A stretch of 64,000 nucleotides of DNA from Clarireedia homoeocarpa. Lineage: Eukaryota > Ascomycota > Leotiomycetes > Helotiales > Rutstroemiaceae. This document shows, piece by piece, positions 10,863 through 22,844 of this stretch. The stretch is from assembly GCA_001465935.1 (NCBI GenBank), contig LNKV01000011.1, positions 250,743 through 314,742 of the forward strand, in the 5' to 3' direction. Below the pieces are notes generated by a model. It saw only the letters and a program-made list of their open reading frames with translations. It was not told the origin of the DNA and did no database searches. Position numbers and translations under genes: made by a program. The stretch's first letter is position 1; the number at the start of each line of letters is the position of its first letter.

Positions 10863-13800
10863 ATGAGACTTCGGATTACTGTGCGCAGACATGACCTTCC
10901 AGATTGCCCTATTATATGGGATGCTAATACAGAAACCTCTTCGCCAACAATATCAGAATTATTAAACGAAATAAACGATGTAGTCCCTATCGAATCTGCG
11001 GATTGGGGCCTGGAAGACTATGCTGTTGAAGTAAAGGGAGCAGGAAAGGTGAATTATGAGTGTTTACATTTTCAGCCAGTTAGTAGGGTAATGAAAGAAG
11101 ATGATGAGGTTATGTGAGTTATACAGGACTTTGAGTGTATCTCTGTAAATTGTGCTGATGAGTTATTACAGTATTCGACCACTTTTGACGCAAGACCTAC
11201 GCATACGCAGAATTTCTGGAAGACATCAGATTTCGTCAGATGGGAAGCATTTGGTAGATGGCGTTGCATTTGGCAGACCTATGCTGAGGAGACCAGTTAA
11301 TCGGCCTGCCATTGATATTCCTCCTAGGAAGAGACGAAAGCTTATGCTGGATGAGGCTGACAGTGAGAATGAAGATGATGACAGTTTATTAGCGTCACAT
11401 TATGGGAGAAGCATCGATTACACACCCTCACAACTTACTATCGAAGCTGGAACGAATGACGATGAGGACGATGAGGACGATGAAGACGACGATGACTTCG
11501 ATCCAGAAGCAATCATCGATTCTGGTGAATCAAATGATGTCAGCGACGAATGCGAAGACGAAGACGAAGACGATGAAGTGACAGACGAAGATGCGGACAA
11601 TGAAATTACAAGGGACTCAGACGACAATCGACAACTAGTTCTCCATGCCGACTTTGAAGACGCAGATGAAGACGAAGATGATGATGAGGATTTTGAGCCC
11701 GAGGGCGATATTGAGGAGGACAATACCGAGGGCGAATATCCGCACTCTAATTCTCCCGAGAATAAAAGGAAGGGTGCGCCCGAGGACGAGGAGCTTTCTG
11801 TCACTGAGGAAACTTCCGAAGGAAGCACAAAGAACGAATCAAAAGAAGATAACATACGTAGGTTGCATGCTGCTTTCCCAGAAACGGCTGTTGGAGTGAT
11901 AAAACATATTGTACGACGCTCCCATGGAGATATATCTCAAGCATACGACGCGTTGGCGATCGGGTACATTCCTATCAAGTCCAAAAGTTCTTTGATGAAA
12001 GCCTCTAAATCTTCCAAACTGTCGTCAACCACTACAAAAGATAACCCACAAAAAGCCAGAAATAAAAGCGGTAAAGGGCAACGTTTGAAGAAAAGCAAGA
12101 ATAGCAGAGCATCCTCGGATAGGGACATAAACTCAGATGAAGCTAGTTCTAGGGAGGAAGCCGAAGACTTGCTACTGAATCACTATGATCATCACGGCTT
12201 ACCGAGCGGGTTCATAACATCTGGTAGAGCATTGAAGTTTATGGCAGAAGTTACCGCGAACTCCGTGACTACAGACCCAAAGCCGACCAATGATCCAACT
12301 AATAAAAAGAAGAATAGTAATATATCTATCTCACAAGAAAGCTACAGCACGGGACTTACATCCACGCCAGCTATTGACCTTGAGGTCGATAAAGCGGAAA
12401 GTAGTGAAGATTCTTCTTCCGAAGAGGAAGACAGTAGTAGCGATGATTTCAGTGACGATTCATCTAGCGAAGAGGATTCTGATGAGTCGGAAGCAAATGA
12501 TTCCCCATCATCTGATAATGATAGCGAAAGTGACAGTGAGAGCGACAGCGATTCTTCCAGCGAAGCATCCAGTGACGAGGAAGCAGCTCCAGAAATTCAA
12601 TCAAGCAAGCCGAGGGCAACAACGAATACAGCAAAGCCGCTTTCGCCCGTGCCTAAAGTTATTCCAGCCCCTGGGCCAAAAGCGCCCCCTGGACAGGGTA
12701 GAAAATCGACTCAAGCCAGAAATCGACGTCGAAGGCAAGCTCTTGTTCTTTCCAAGCTTAAAGAAAACCACGTCCTTCCAGAAGACACATCGGTTTCCGA
12801 ATTCAACAGATTGGAGATCAACGATAGCACTTCAGCAGAAGACGCCTTAGCTGCATTGATGGCTTTGAGAGCTAACACGAAGTCCGAAAACATTCGAGAT
12901 AAAACAAGCAAAGCGATGGCAAAAGCTGACGAGTTTGAAACTCGAAGACGTGAGTTGCTTGCATCTCTTGCGTCCGGAGGGGTCGAGGTAGGACAAGCAC
13001 CACGTAAAGAGAAGCGTGTTTTACAATCTCCCTCAAGTGACAAGCCAGTGGTCGGAAACACTTCTGTTGAGAATATTGAGATGGATCTAGATCCTCCTAC
13101 AAATATCAGTAATGGGTCGGACTATACTTCGGCTGGGGCGGCACACATAGGCGCTAGCGTCTCCGAAGAGGCCGCCACTAACATTCAAGCCGCAACAAAT
13201 GGCGTAGAATCTGAGCCACCGCTATCGAAAACTGGCACCACAGAAGTGGGCAAGTCGATTTCAGAATCGCGGCGTGCAAAACTGGATCTGGGAGCTGGTC
13301 GTCGACTTCTGTTTGGCGCTCTGGGTATGAAAAACCCCAAGACGAAACAGGATGAGGACAAACTTCGTAATGATTTGCTCAAAGATATCAAAGTTCGGAA
13401 GCCTACAGATCCCACGGCTGAGCCGACGTCAAAGGCAGTTGAGCCGGCGATTGATGACGACTCGTGGAGAGAAAAGATCCATTATCGAGCAGTGGAGTGT
13501 TGTCATGAAGGTGTTGTGTTGAGCGAGCCTCCCTTTCCTTTCGTTCAGCGGTGGGATCCTCAACAGAATGGGAAGAGAAAGAATCAGGCTCAGCATCATA
13601 ACGAAGATTTACGGAAGTCTAAAAAGCAGAAGCGACGCAAAGGCAAACAAACCTACGTAGAGGAGCAAGAAGATCCCGAAGAGTCATCACTTCCAAGTCA
13701 CCCACAGCATACAACAGAGACACAGTCGACAGAGCAATCTCTCCCCGCAAGACAAATCGATATCACAGAACTTAGATCAGATGCGGAACCCAACAGCCAA

Positions 13801-15876
13801 GGAATAGACGATTTGATGGAGATTCCTGAGGATCCATCTAGTCTCTCAAGTTTGGATGCAGCGGCAATAAAGCCTGGCATGATAATTGCTTTCAAACAGT
13901 ATGTTATGGATGAGTCGACACGATGGCAACCACAGATCTCCGAATATCGTACCGCTTCTGTTCTCGCCGCTAGTGGGAATGGTGAGATATCCGTAGTTTT
14001 GGCGAAAAGAGATAGAGCGCAGCCGGTGAAGAACTACGACGAAGATGGTCAACGAGTCTGGGGTAAATTTGAAATGCCAAATGACGATGAGGATGACATG
14101 GATGAAGATGACAATGGAGAGAGATTACTTACTTTCAATGAGCTTGTAGAGCCAAAGCTCGTCAGTTCCGCCCCAGTAAGCCTATCGACCGAACCATTTA
14201 AAACAGGCTTGACGACTGATGAATCAGTAACTTTGGGCAATGACGAAGAACCAGAGGCGCCATTCTCCCATGTCACCGAAACACAGCTACATTCCGATAT
14301 AGAATTGTCAGCGTCTGCTCAGATTCTTGAAGAAACCACGACTCCTCATGCTCAGCGGCCTGAGCTTGATCGTCCTGCTGAATTATTACCGGAGTCGATC
14401 ACAGACAACGACAGAGAAGAAATTTCACGTATGATTAAGGAAGCCGGCTTCCGCTCTAATGTCCCTTCTTCGGTCATTCGTAACCTTGGTCCTAATGGTA
14501 CGGAGACTCCTAGAGAAGCAGCGGAACTTGAGAAACTTCGAAGAGATATGGCAGAAATTGATCAGTCTTCTTATTCCCCAAAATTCAATGGATTTGACTC
14601 CAGCTCTCCTATCAGACGGGGACAAGATAGCCCTTCGCCTGGCATTCTGCAGTCGAGCTGGCAACCCGAGGCATCTCCGGAACTCGTCCATCCTTTACCT
14701 AATGAAAAGGACGCCACCACTGGAAAAGAGCAAAACAGAAGTTCGAAAGCAAACGATGCTGTTGATTTAGATGGCCAGGCAGCAAGTCTCCAAAAGGCGC
14801 CCGATGATAAATCTACTACAAAGGTCAACGTCAACAAAGCTCAGGCCCAATGGAAGGCTTTGCAACCAAATAACAAAGCTGCCAAGCCGGTTCATAAGGA
14901 TGCACAAGTTGATGCCCCATCCCACACATTAGACTCGGATACCATTGTAGTTGATACTGGAGTAGAATATCCTAATCTTTCTGGATCATTCAGTAGTCTT
15001 GTAACAGATCATGGTCGGCAACCGGACTATAACTTCGAAGACAGTGGACCGAGGGATATCGATAGGTCGAAAGAAAACGACGTGGGAATGGATAACACGA
15101 CACATAATGCAGAGAGAACTGAACCGGACTCCGAGCTTCCACCACACAGATCTCGCTCTGCCGATGGGCTCATCAAGATGGGTGAAATGGTTGAACCCTC
15201 CTCGGATGATTTTCCAACAGTACAGGATATTCTAAGTCAAGCATCTCAATCTCATAATAAATATGAGAACGAAGGCTCACGACATCAATCGAAGTCACAG
15301 AAAGTTACTGAGAAAAGCAAGAAGATCTTAGCCGCTTTCGATACGCAGTCTTCGGATATCAAAGCTGGAATTAAAAGCGAGAAGATTCTGGCAGCCTTTG
15401 CCGATTCTGAGTCTGAGACGGATAAGAGAAGCAAAAATGTGCGAGCTGCATTTGCCGATGACTCAGACTCCAATGTCCCAGCAGATACGAAGAGCAAAAA
15501 AGTTCTAGCAGCTTTTGCTGACTCGGGCTCCTCTGACGGGGAAAACGAAGTTACTCCAAAGCCCTCTAAGTCTCTCAAACCCCAGGCCTCCCAAGCAAAC
15601 TTTCCGATTCCTGAAGGGTCACAATTCATGGATCTAACCCGGTCAAGTGACGCTGAAGTAGAGGCGGACAGTGATGAGGAGCCTGCCTTCGAAGTTTTCA
15701 AACAGCCAAAGCAGAAGTCTCAGGATTCAGAGGACGCCGACATTACGATAACCAGTACTGGCTGGGGTCCAAAGAAGGACTCTACTCTCAGGGGTCTGAA
15801 GAGGCATGATATCAATGGCCTGAAAAGTACTTCAAACTCCTCCTTGAATGCCAAGTCAGTGAAACGAAAGTTCTAG
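10863..15876 (+). CDS. Coilin-like nuclear protein (Ubl-like N-terminus, CUE-like, Tudor-like)
   Basis: Exons are 10863-11113 and 11172-15876, with a 58-nt intron, for 1651 residues. The N-terminus (about 1-90) starts MRLRITVRRHDLPD and ends VSRVMKEDDEVIIRPL, like the ubiquitin-like self-association domain of coilin. Long Asp/Glu/Ser tracts with many CK2-type sites follow (about 110-190 and 480-550). About 309-350 resembles a CUE ubiquitin-binding domain (NIRRLHAAFPETAVG, SHGDISQAYDAL). Near 600 is an Arg-rich ARNRRRRQALVLSKLK. About 985-1082 matches the coilin C-terminal Tudor-like domain: GMIIAFKQ, QPQISEYRTASVL, GKFEMP, LLTFNELVEPKLV. Four K-[IV]-[LR]-AAF motifs lie at about 1465-1535. Coilin scaffolds Cajal bodies, where snRNPs mature. 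The assignment is mine from motif order. A fungal domain of unknown function is the alternative label. Confidence 0.72.
15310..15528 (+). repeat. Four-fold coding repeat (S-K-K-[IV]-LAAFAD motif)
   Basis: Within the coilin-like gene, four copies of a short motif occur near 15313, 15376, 15430 and 15490: SKKILAAFDT, SEKILAAFAD, SKNVRAAFAD and SKKVLAAFAD. They are separated by Ser/Asp-rich spacers. Codons differ between copies, so the repeat is conserved at the protein level rather than being a fresh DNA duplication. Confidence 0.85.
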
Positions 15877-16817
15877 AGGAATTAGCACTACAGCCATAAA
15901 TAGAGCAACTGCACTTAGTTGTAATGTCTTGTATGATCGATGGTATGGTGGCAGTTCGCGGGATGATATTGCCACTCTAGCTTTCATGTTGTATGAGTTA
16001 GATTACGGTTGATGGTAGTCGAATTATAGGTACTCCAATGCGAGTACAGCCAATTTCATTTCGACCTTCGTTCACAAGCTGCTCTCTCGAAAACTCCGCG
16101 TTGCGTGCCCACCCATGGGACTGAAGTGAAGCTTTTACAATATGTAGACATGTCTATAACACTTATCTATCATAGAATTCCTTATTAACTACATCGAATG
16201 ACCACTTCCATGGCTTTAGCCTCGTTCCTGCTTTCCTAGAGCTGTGAATGGATCATAATTGACTATCTATGTGAAGGGACGCACGATATTCCACGACCAG
16301 GTGTGCTGTGCGCGCAACCACGGATCATTCTCCAAATTACATTAACTTTTCTACCGACATTTCATATTTTGCTTCCATCCGCGTCAGGGCAAACTGATTG
16401 ATGCCTACGAGTCATCGATGTGGTTTCCTTGTATCTCCAGCTGACGAAGCGTTCAATCTTGTCTTGTCTCATGCATGCCGTAGGGCGAACGAAGTAGTGT
16501 CAAATAGGGCTATTGTCTGAGCAATAGTCGCGAGGATTCAGCGACACCTCCAAGATAGCTTCTGGATTAAAGAAGGTTCGCTTCACATCGTAGTTAGTGG
16601 GAAGAAAGTTGTCGACCTTGCCCAAATGTATCACACGTATCTGCTCCTACTTGGCCCATAAAACGCGGAGATAAATGGCTAACTCCGCGCGGTAAAGCCC
16701 CGAACTACGAACCACTCCCAGGTGTAAATCTGTATTTTTCCGTGCTCATCTCTAGTCAAATAAAGAATCAAATCTACGTTCAAAAAGTCGGTTACTCTAT
16801 CGCTATAAACGTTTACC
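15877..16817. other. Intergenic, no gene seen
   Basis: This separates the coilin-like gene from the NAD(P)-binding gene. It has no ORF of protein character, no RNA gene and no notable repeat. The right half is presumably the promoter of the downstream gene. Confidence 0.55.
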
Positions 16818-17705
16818 ATGAAGATCATCATCGCTGGCGCAACCGGTTTTGTCGCCACGGAAGTCATCAAGCAGGCTTTGTCCATTTCAGCCATTACATC
16901 TATTGTAGCTCTTGCTCGTCGTGAGACTCCTGCCCCCCAGGGTGTTGATCCCAAGGCAGACGTTACGAAACTAAAGTCTGTTGTTTGCGATGACTTTGAA
17001 AACTACTCGCAAAATATGAAAGAGGAGCTTGCAGGGGCGGGCGCATGTATCTGGTAATACTATCTCCTTACAATAACTGCTCTAACGCATAAGTCATATG
17101 CTTGCAACATTCTTGTGCCAGCATTAACAACAAATCGCAGGCTTCTCGCCATCCTCCCAAGCCAATCGAAAAAAATGCCTTGGGAAGAAGTTCGAAAAGT
17201 CTGTCTTGACTACACAGCAACAGGCCTTTCAGTCATTTCACAGCTTCCTCGCGATTCAACTTCTCCGTTCCGATTCATATACGTCAGTGGTTCCAGTGCA
17301 GAACGTGATCAAACCAAAAAGCCTATGATTTTGGGTGACTATTTCCTCCTGCGTGTAAGTGCCCTCTTTTCCTCCCCAGCTTAATTGAGTGCTACTTAAC
17401 ACGCGCGGATATAGGGGCAAGTTGAGACAAAGGTACTTGAATTTGCTAAGGACTCGAAAGGGGCGATGGAGGCATGTATAGCCAAACCAGGAATGATAGA
17501 TGGGCCCGGTCGCGGGGGGTTAATTCAACGATCAATCTTAAATGTGGGACATGGTCTCATTGGATTTCCGAAGATCGATGTGAAGGAGGTGGCTGCGGCA
17601 CTTTTGGACCAGGTGCTGAATGGTGTAGAGAAGGACACGCTATCAAATGAGGATTTGATTAAGATTGGCCAGAAGGTTTTGAGCGCACAGGAGAAAAGCT
17701 CGTAG
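16818..17705 (+). CDS. NAD(P)-binding Rossmann-fold protein (atypical SDR / NmrA-like)
   Basis: Exons are 16818-17053, 17141-17354 and 17415-17705, for 246 residues. The N-terminus MKIIIAGATGFVATEVI carries the GxxGxxA-type dinucleotide loop after a beta strand. A second beta-alpha-beta region leads to FRFIYVSGSSAERDQ, where the SG and neighbouring Tyr fit an atypical short-chain dehydrogenase. The end (IAKPGMIDGPGRGG) is the substrate-side segment of this family. No signal peptide or membrane span is visible, so it is probably cytosolic. The substrate is unknown. The acceptor of intron 1 (CGCAG at 17136-17140) is the best fit, since the alternative upstream AG breaks the frame. Confidence 0.82.
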
Positions 17706-18398
17706 GGCTTGCACGAGCAATCTGGTTTCGGAATCCTGTTGTCGACATGATCGTTCCCAGTCGATGGAGTGATGGAAGCATTCGTGTGTATAAGATAGCC
17801 TAGGTCTCATTAACAGCAGTTGTCCAAAATGATGATGATGAGACTTGCGTTCGGGTTCATCAAGCACCTGGAAGGAACTAGTGCGGGGTAAATTACTCAC
17901 AATTACTTTTCTACACCTTCTGCACGCATACGTTCAAAATACACAACGCCCTCGGAGTAGCATCAATAGAACAAGCGTCTAGAGAACACAGCATAGAATC
18001 TAATCTGGTCTCCGTCTTTTCGATTAGATGGGACAAGGTTGACTTCCGGTGACCACCACCCGCAACTCCAGCTAGGCACGGACCGTGCGCTAAGGTTATC
18101 CATCCCTGCGACAGATCCCCCGCGACAGATCCCCCGCAGCGACTGAACGGTGTCCGTTCCGCAAGGAGGTACCTGGATTTGGTGCTATTCGCAGTCTGGA
18201 CTCAAAGCTGTGTTCTTATCAACTTCGCTATTCCGCTGAATTCATCCGCGGCATTTCAAGGCTTTCAAGAGATTGAGAAGCACAACTTCCGCATTCGCGT
18301 CCCAATAAACGCCTATCATTTAGGACGTCCTTTCTCTATCTAACATGTGAATCGCCCTCCACCATGCATTCCACACTATTTCAACGACACCCCAATTT
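17706..18398. other. Intergenic
   Basis: No gene is visible. It contains a 14-bp tandem duplication (GCGACAGATCCCCC) at 18108-18135. The right end is the presumed promoter of the GH5 gene. Confidence 0.55.
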
Positions 18399-20187
18399 AT
18401 GCTCCCAACGAACACTCGCAAAATGAAGAAACTCGTCCAAAGAGCAAGATCCCATATCTCTTCTGGATCCTCCACGGATACTCCTTCAGTCAACAACGCA
18501 TCACATCAATCCCATTCAAACTCCCACCTTTCTACCATCCGTCCACCCACCAAGCAGGATATAATTCGCTATCGTCAGCACTTTGGTGCGAATCTAGGCG
18601 GGATATACGTTCTTGAGAAATGGCTTTTCCCATCACTTTTTCCTGCTTCTTGTAAAGGTGATTCGGAACTGGACCATGGTAAGTTTTTGTTTTCGACCTT
18701 TAATGTTCCCTCGAACCCCAAAACCACCTACTGAATCCCTTCACACAGTCCTTGCTAGCAAGCAAACTCACGGTATCCCTCAAACTCTCTCCATCCTCTC
18801 CGCTCATCGCTCCAACCCCCTCACACCCACCGACCTCAACTGGTTCCTCCACACTGCCCACGGCACCAGCATCCGTCTCCCCATAGGCTACTTCTCCCTC
18901 CCTTCCCAATTCTCCAAAAACACCCCCTTCGCCCCCTTTACTGAACTCTACACCCCCGTGTGGCCCTCCATTCTCTCCCTAATCCATCTCCTCCATACCC
19001 ACCACATCGGGATCCTCATCGACCTCCACGCGCTCCCCGGGGGCGCCAACACCTCCCCGCACTCCGGCACCTCATCCTCACGTGCCGATCTCTGGTCCCA
19101 TAGCGACAACCTCGCGCTCGCCAAATCCGCAATCCTGTTCTTAGTCACCGAGCTCCGCTCCGAGGAAAACATCATCGGTATCCAGCTGTGCAACGAAGCC
19201 GCGCACGGGGCTGGGAAAACAGGCATGTATGAATGGTATGATGATGTACTTGGCGCGATTAATGAGGTGGATCCTAGTATGCCGATTTACATCAGCGATG
19301 CATGGGATTTATCCGAAGCGGTGAGATGGTGTCGAGGGCGGGACTGGAAGAGGAAGAATAATGGAAATGGAGGGGGGAATCCAGTGGTTATTGACACTCA
19401 TCGGTATTACACATTTAGCGAAAAAGACCGGACTCGATCGCCGAACGATATCATTACAGCTCTTCGTTACGAGTTTACCGAATTGGCGGGCAATAGATCG
19501 GGCACCGAGATCGCGAATGGAGAGGGGGAAGTCGATGTCATCGTCGGAGAACACAGCTGTGTTCTGGACACGCAAACATGGGCGCGTCTCTCGACTCGGG
19601 AATGTAAAGCGGAAGTGGTGAAAGGATTCGGACAAGCGCAGTGCGAGAGGTTCGAAAGTGCGACAGCGGGGAGTTACTTTTGGACGTGGAAGATGCAGTG
19701 GATGGATGGTGGGGAATGGGGTTTCAAAGAGCAGGTCGAGAGGGGGAATGTGAGGGCGCCGCGGTATATGATGTGGGAGGGGGAGGTGGTGAGGGGGAAG
19801 TTGAGGGAGGCGCGGGAGAGGAGGCGCGAATGGGGAGAGAGGGATATGCGGGGGCATGAGGAGTATTGGGTGAGGAGGTGTCCGGGGAAGGCGTTTAGAT
19901 TTGACTTTTTTGGGGAGGGGTGGGATAGGGGGTGGGATGATGCGGGGGCGTTCTTTGGGGGAAGAGTGATTGGGAGGAGAGGAGGGGGAAGTGAGAGTGT
20001 GAGTGGGGGTGGTGGTGCTGGTGCTGGCGATGGGGCGGAGAGAAAGGGAGCGGATAAGATTGGATGTTTAGAGGGATGGGTTAGAAAGAGGTTGGAGGAA
20101 ACGGGTGAGAAGGGTGAATATTTGTGGGAATGGGAACAGGGGTTTAGAACGGGAGTTACGTCGTTTGAGAAGTGTGTTGGGTTGTAA
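18399..20187 (+). CDS. GH5 family glucan 1,3-beta-glucosidase, probably intracellular
   Basis: Exons are 18399-18678 and 18749-20187, with a 70-nt intron, for 572 residues. Retaining GH5 hydrolases use two glutamates. Here they are E243 in GIQLCNEAAHG (acid/base) and E361 in VIVGEHSC (nucleophile). GIYVLEKWLFP, STIRPPTK..HFGANLGG and LIDLHALPGGANTS are typical of exo-beta-1,3-glucanases. The N-terminus (MLPTNTRKMKKLVQRARSH) has no signal peptide, so it resembles the cytosolic Exg3 type rather than secreted Exg1. The ATG at 18423 is a possible alternative start. From about residue 510 there is a Gly/Ser/Arg-rich insertion (GRRGGGSESVSGGGGAG) before the conserved end. The last third has GGG-rich, strongly purine-biased codon use. 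Confidence 0.9.
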
Positions 20188-20929
20188 TGTGATGTGATGC
20201 GATGTGATGATGTTTTCTGAGAATAAAAGACTTCCTTAGTATGAGGATATTACGGTATGTAACTAATTCTAAATAGACGGACAAGGCGGGATTGCGGGAT
20301 AGAAACCAATTTTATTTCGAGAAAGAGTTTAGTTTTGAGTCGGTATTGTTATACTGTATGTCTGTCTGCCTAACGTTTATATATGATTGGAGAGGTTAGA
20401 GATGACAATATGAAAGAAAAGAGAGACAGGGGAAATAGATGTCGTGACTTGGCATAGAGTAATAGACCCCAGAGAGAGAGACAGATAACTACCAGGACTT
20501 TTGATAGGTAGTGATTGTATTATAAATAGTACCAATCTACGAAGGCTTTAATATAGCGGCTGTGCAACCTTCATAGTCAGACATGCAGTAGTACATAGTC
20601 AAAGACAATGAAGACATACTTACTGTACTGTACATCAACAGGAAACAGAAAGTGATCTGAAGAGAAACGAGCCAGAGACTCATGTCCAATTCTGCATGTA
20701 TGCTGCTAAATGTTATCAATTTCGTATTTTTGGTATAATGCCGCTGCGTGCCCAACGCGAAAGAGAAGCCTGTATGCATGCTATGTATGCATAAAGCCAG
20801 AAATCAGAATGGGCGAAATCAAAATTTTGCAGCCCCCTTAACCTAGCCAATCCAATCCATAAACCTCCTTTTGCCCTTTTCCGTAAACCCCATCCATCAT
20901 CAACATCATCAAGACCCAAAAATCATCAT
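20188..20929. other. Intergenic, convergent 3' regions
   Basis: This lies between the ends of the GH5 and P5C dehydrogenase genes. It has a short GATGTGATGTGATGC run right after the GH5 stop and a GAGAGAGAC run near 20471. No gene was seen. Confidence 0.55.
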
Positions 20930-22844
20930 TCAAACTTCATTACTAGGATACTCAACCTTCGACACGGTCACAAATTCCTCCTTCAAACTTCTCACGCTTA
21001 CGAATCTGCTCAGCAGGTTCATGCTGCCCGCCTTATCGTTCGTACCACTTGCTCTGGCGCCACCGAATGGTTGTTGACCGACGACGGCTCCGGTGCTCTT
21101 ACAGTTGATATAGAAGTTACCTGCTGAGTTCCTTAATGCTTCTTCAGCAAATCTAATGGCAGCGCGGTCGGAGGCGAAGATGGATCCCGTTAGACCGTAT
21201 TCAGAGGTTGTGTCGACAAGTTCACAAACGGAAGAGAATGCCTCGACGGGAGAGGCGGTGTCGTCGTAAACGTAGACAGTAAGGATAGGACCGAAGAGCT
21301 CGGTGGAGAGGAGAGGGTGGCGGGGATTGCTAGTCGCATAGATGGTGGGGTGAATGTAGTAGCCTGTGGAGTTGTCATGTTTACCTCCGACGAGCAATTC
21401 AAGTTCAGAGTCATTCTTGGCGGCTTCAATAACATTAGAGAGTTTCGTGAATGATCCTTGGTGAATGACCGGACCGATGAAATTCTTGGCATCATTCGGC
21501 GAGCCGATTGAGAGTTTAGAGGTTTCGGCAACCAAACGTTCCTTGAATTGGGGCCAGAGAGATTTGGGTACATATGCTCTGGAGGTAGCACTGCATTTCT
21601 GTCCTTGATATTCGAATGCACCGCGGACGGTTTGAAGAACAGCGTTCTCAAGCTCTGCCGAAGAGTGGATGAGATGGAAGTTCTTACCACCAGTTTCACC
21701 AACGATTCTCGGATAACCCTGATATCTACCCTCTGCGACACCATTTGCAATGGTACCATAAAGCTTCCTGAAAACTGCGGTACTTCCAGTGTAATGAAGA
21801 GCCGCCAATTGCTTATGTCCTAGTGCAACCTTAGTTACTTCCTCGGGGTTACCAGGCACAAATTGAATGACGTTCTTTGGCAAGCCGGCCTCGAGTAAAA
21901 TGTTGTACAGCAACCAATTCGAAGCAATCGCCGAGTCGGATGGTTTCCAAACCACAACATTTCCCATCAATGCAGGTGCACCCGGGAGGTTACCTGCGAT
22001 AGCGGTGAAGTTGAACGGTGTAACGGCATACACGAATCCTTCCAATGGTCTATATTCCACTCTGTTCCACACGCCGGGTGAGTTGTGGGCGGGTTGTTGT
22101 GCATACAATTCCTCTGCATATTGAACGTTGAATCGCAGAAAGTCAGCCAATTCCGCTGCCGCATCAATCTCGGCTTGCCATGCATTCTTCCCCTGGCCTA
22201 ACATGGTAGCAGCCATAATCTCATATCTATATTTGCCCGAGACGAGATCGGCGGCCTTGAGGAAAATGGCGGCACGGTCGGCGAAGGGGAGGGATTCCCA
22301 TTCTGCTTTTGCGGAAAGAGCTGCATCAATAGCGGCGGAGACGTCAGATGCGGAGGCATTGGAGTATGAGGCGATCGTGGAGGAATGGTTGGCGGGGTTG
22401 TTTTGGTGGGAAATCTCGGATGTTTTGATCTGCGAAACTTGTTAACTATTTTCAACTAGGCCCCAAGGCATAATCCCTCTACTGACCTCTTTTCCTCCAA
22501 CAACCAGTGGAACTTGCAAAGGAGCTCTTTTCTGGAATTTCGCCAACGCAGCCGAAAGACCTGCTCGTTGTTCTGACCCTTTGGCATAGTGATGCTACAA
22601 TCCTCTATTAGCAACGAACCCCAATACACAAGATTCGCATTGCCAGCAAACTCACATTCGGTTCATTCGAAACCTTGGGAATTTTAAAGCTTGCAATGGT
22701 CGCCATATTGCGTTTGTTGCCCGGTCTCGCACAGGTGCGGGGTATCCGTATGCGCAACGCAGCTTCAGCATTGTGAGAAGCGATCACTGAACAACGATTG
22801 ATTGTTTGAAAGCTCCTCGAGCTTTGAACGTTTCTGGAAAGCAT
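20930..22844 (-). CDS. PUT2: Delta-1-pyrroline-5-carboxylate dehydrogenase, mitochondrial
   Basis: This enzyme oxidises P5C (glutamate semialdehyde) to glutamate with NAD+, the second step of proline breakdown in mitochondria. Exons are 22844-22656, 22594-22487 and 22429-20930, with introns of 61 and 57 nt, for 598 residues. The aldehyde dehydrogenase catalytic pair is E344 (IVGETGGKN) and C378 (YQGQKCSATSRAYVP). The family blocks TPFNFTAIAGNLPGAPALMG and PFGGARASGTNDKAG are intact. The N-terminal 46 residues are rich in Arg/Ser/Ala, like a mitochondrial presequence. A second ATG at codon 47 (MATIASFKIPK, context CGCAATATGG) marks where many shorter homologs begin. Filamentous fungi call this gene prnC. 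No other proline genes lie nearby. Confidence 0.96.

Noticed and set aside
11418..11855. 145-codon poly-Ser ORF on the minus strand
   Set aside because: It is the antisense of the acidic Asp/Glu tract of the coilin-like gene. The composition comes from the codons on the other strand.
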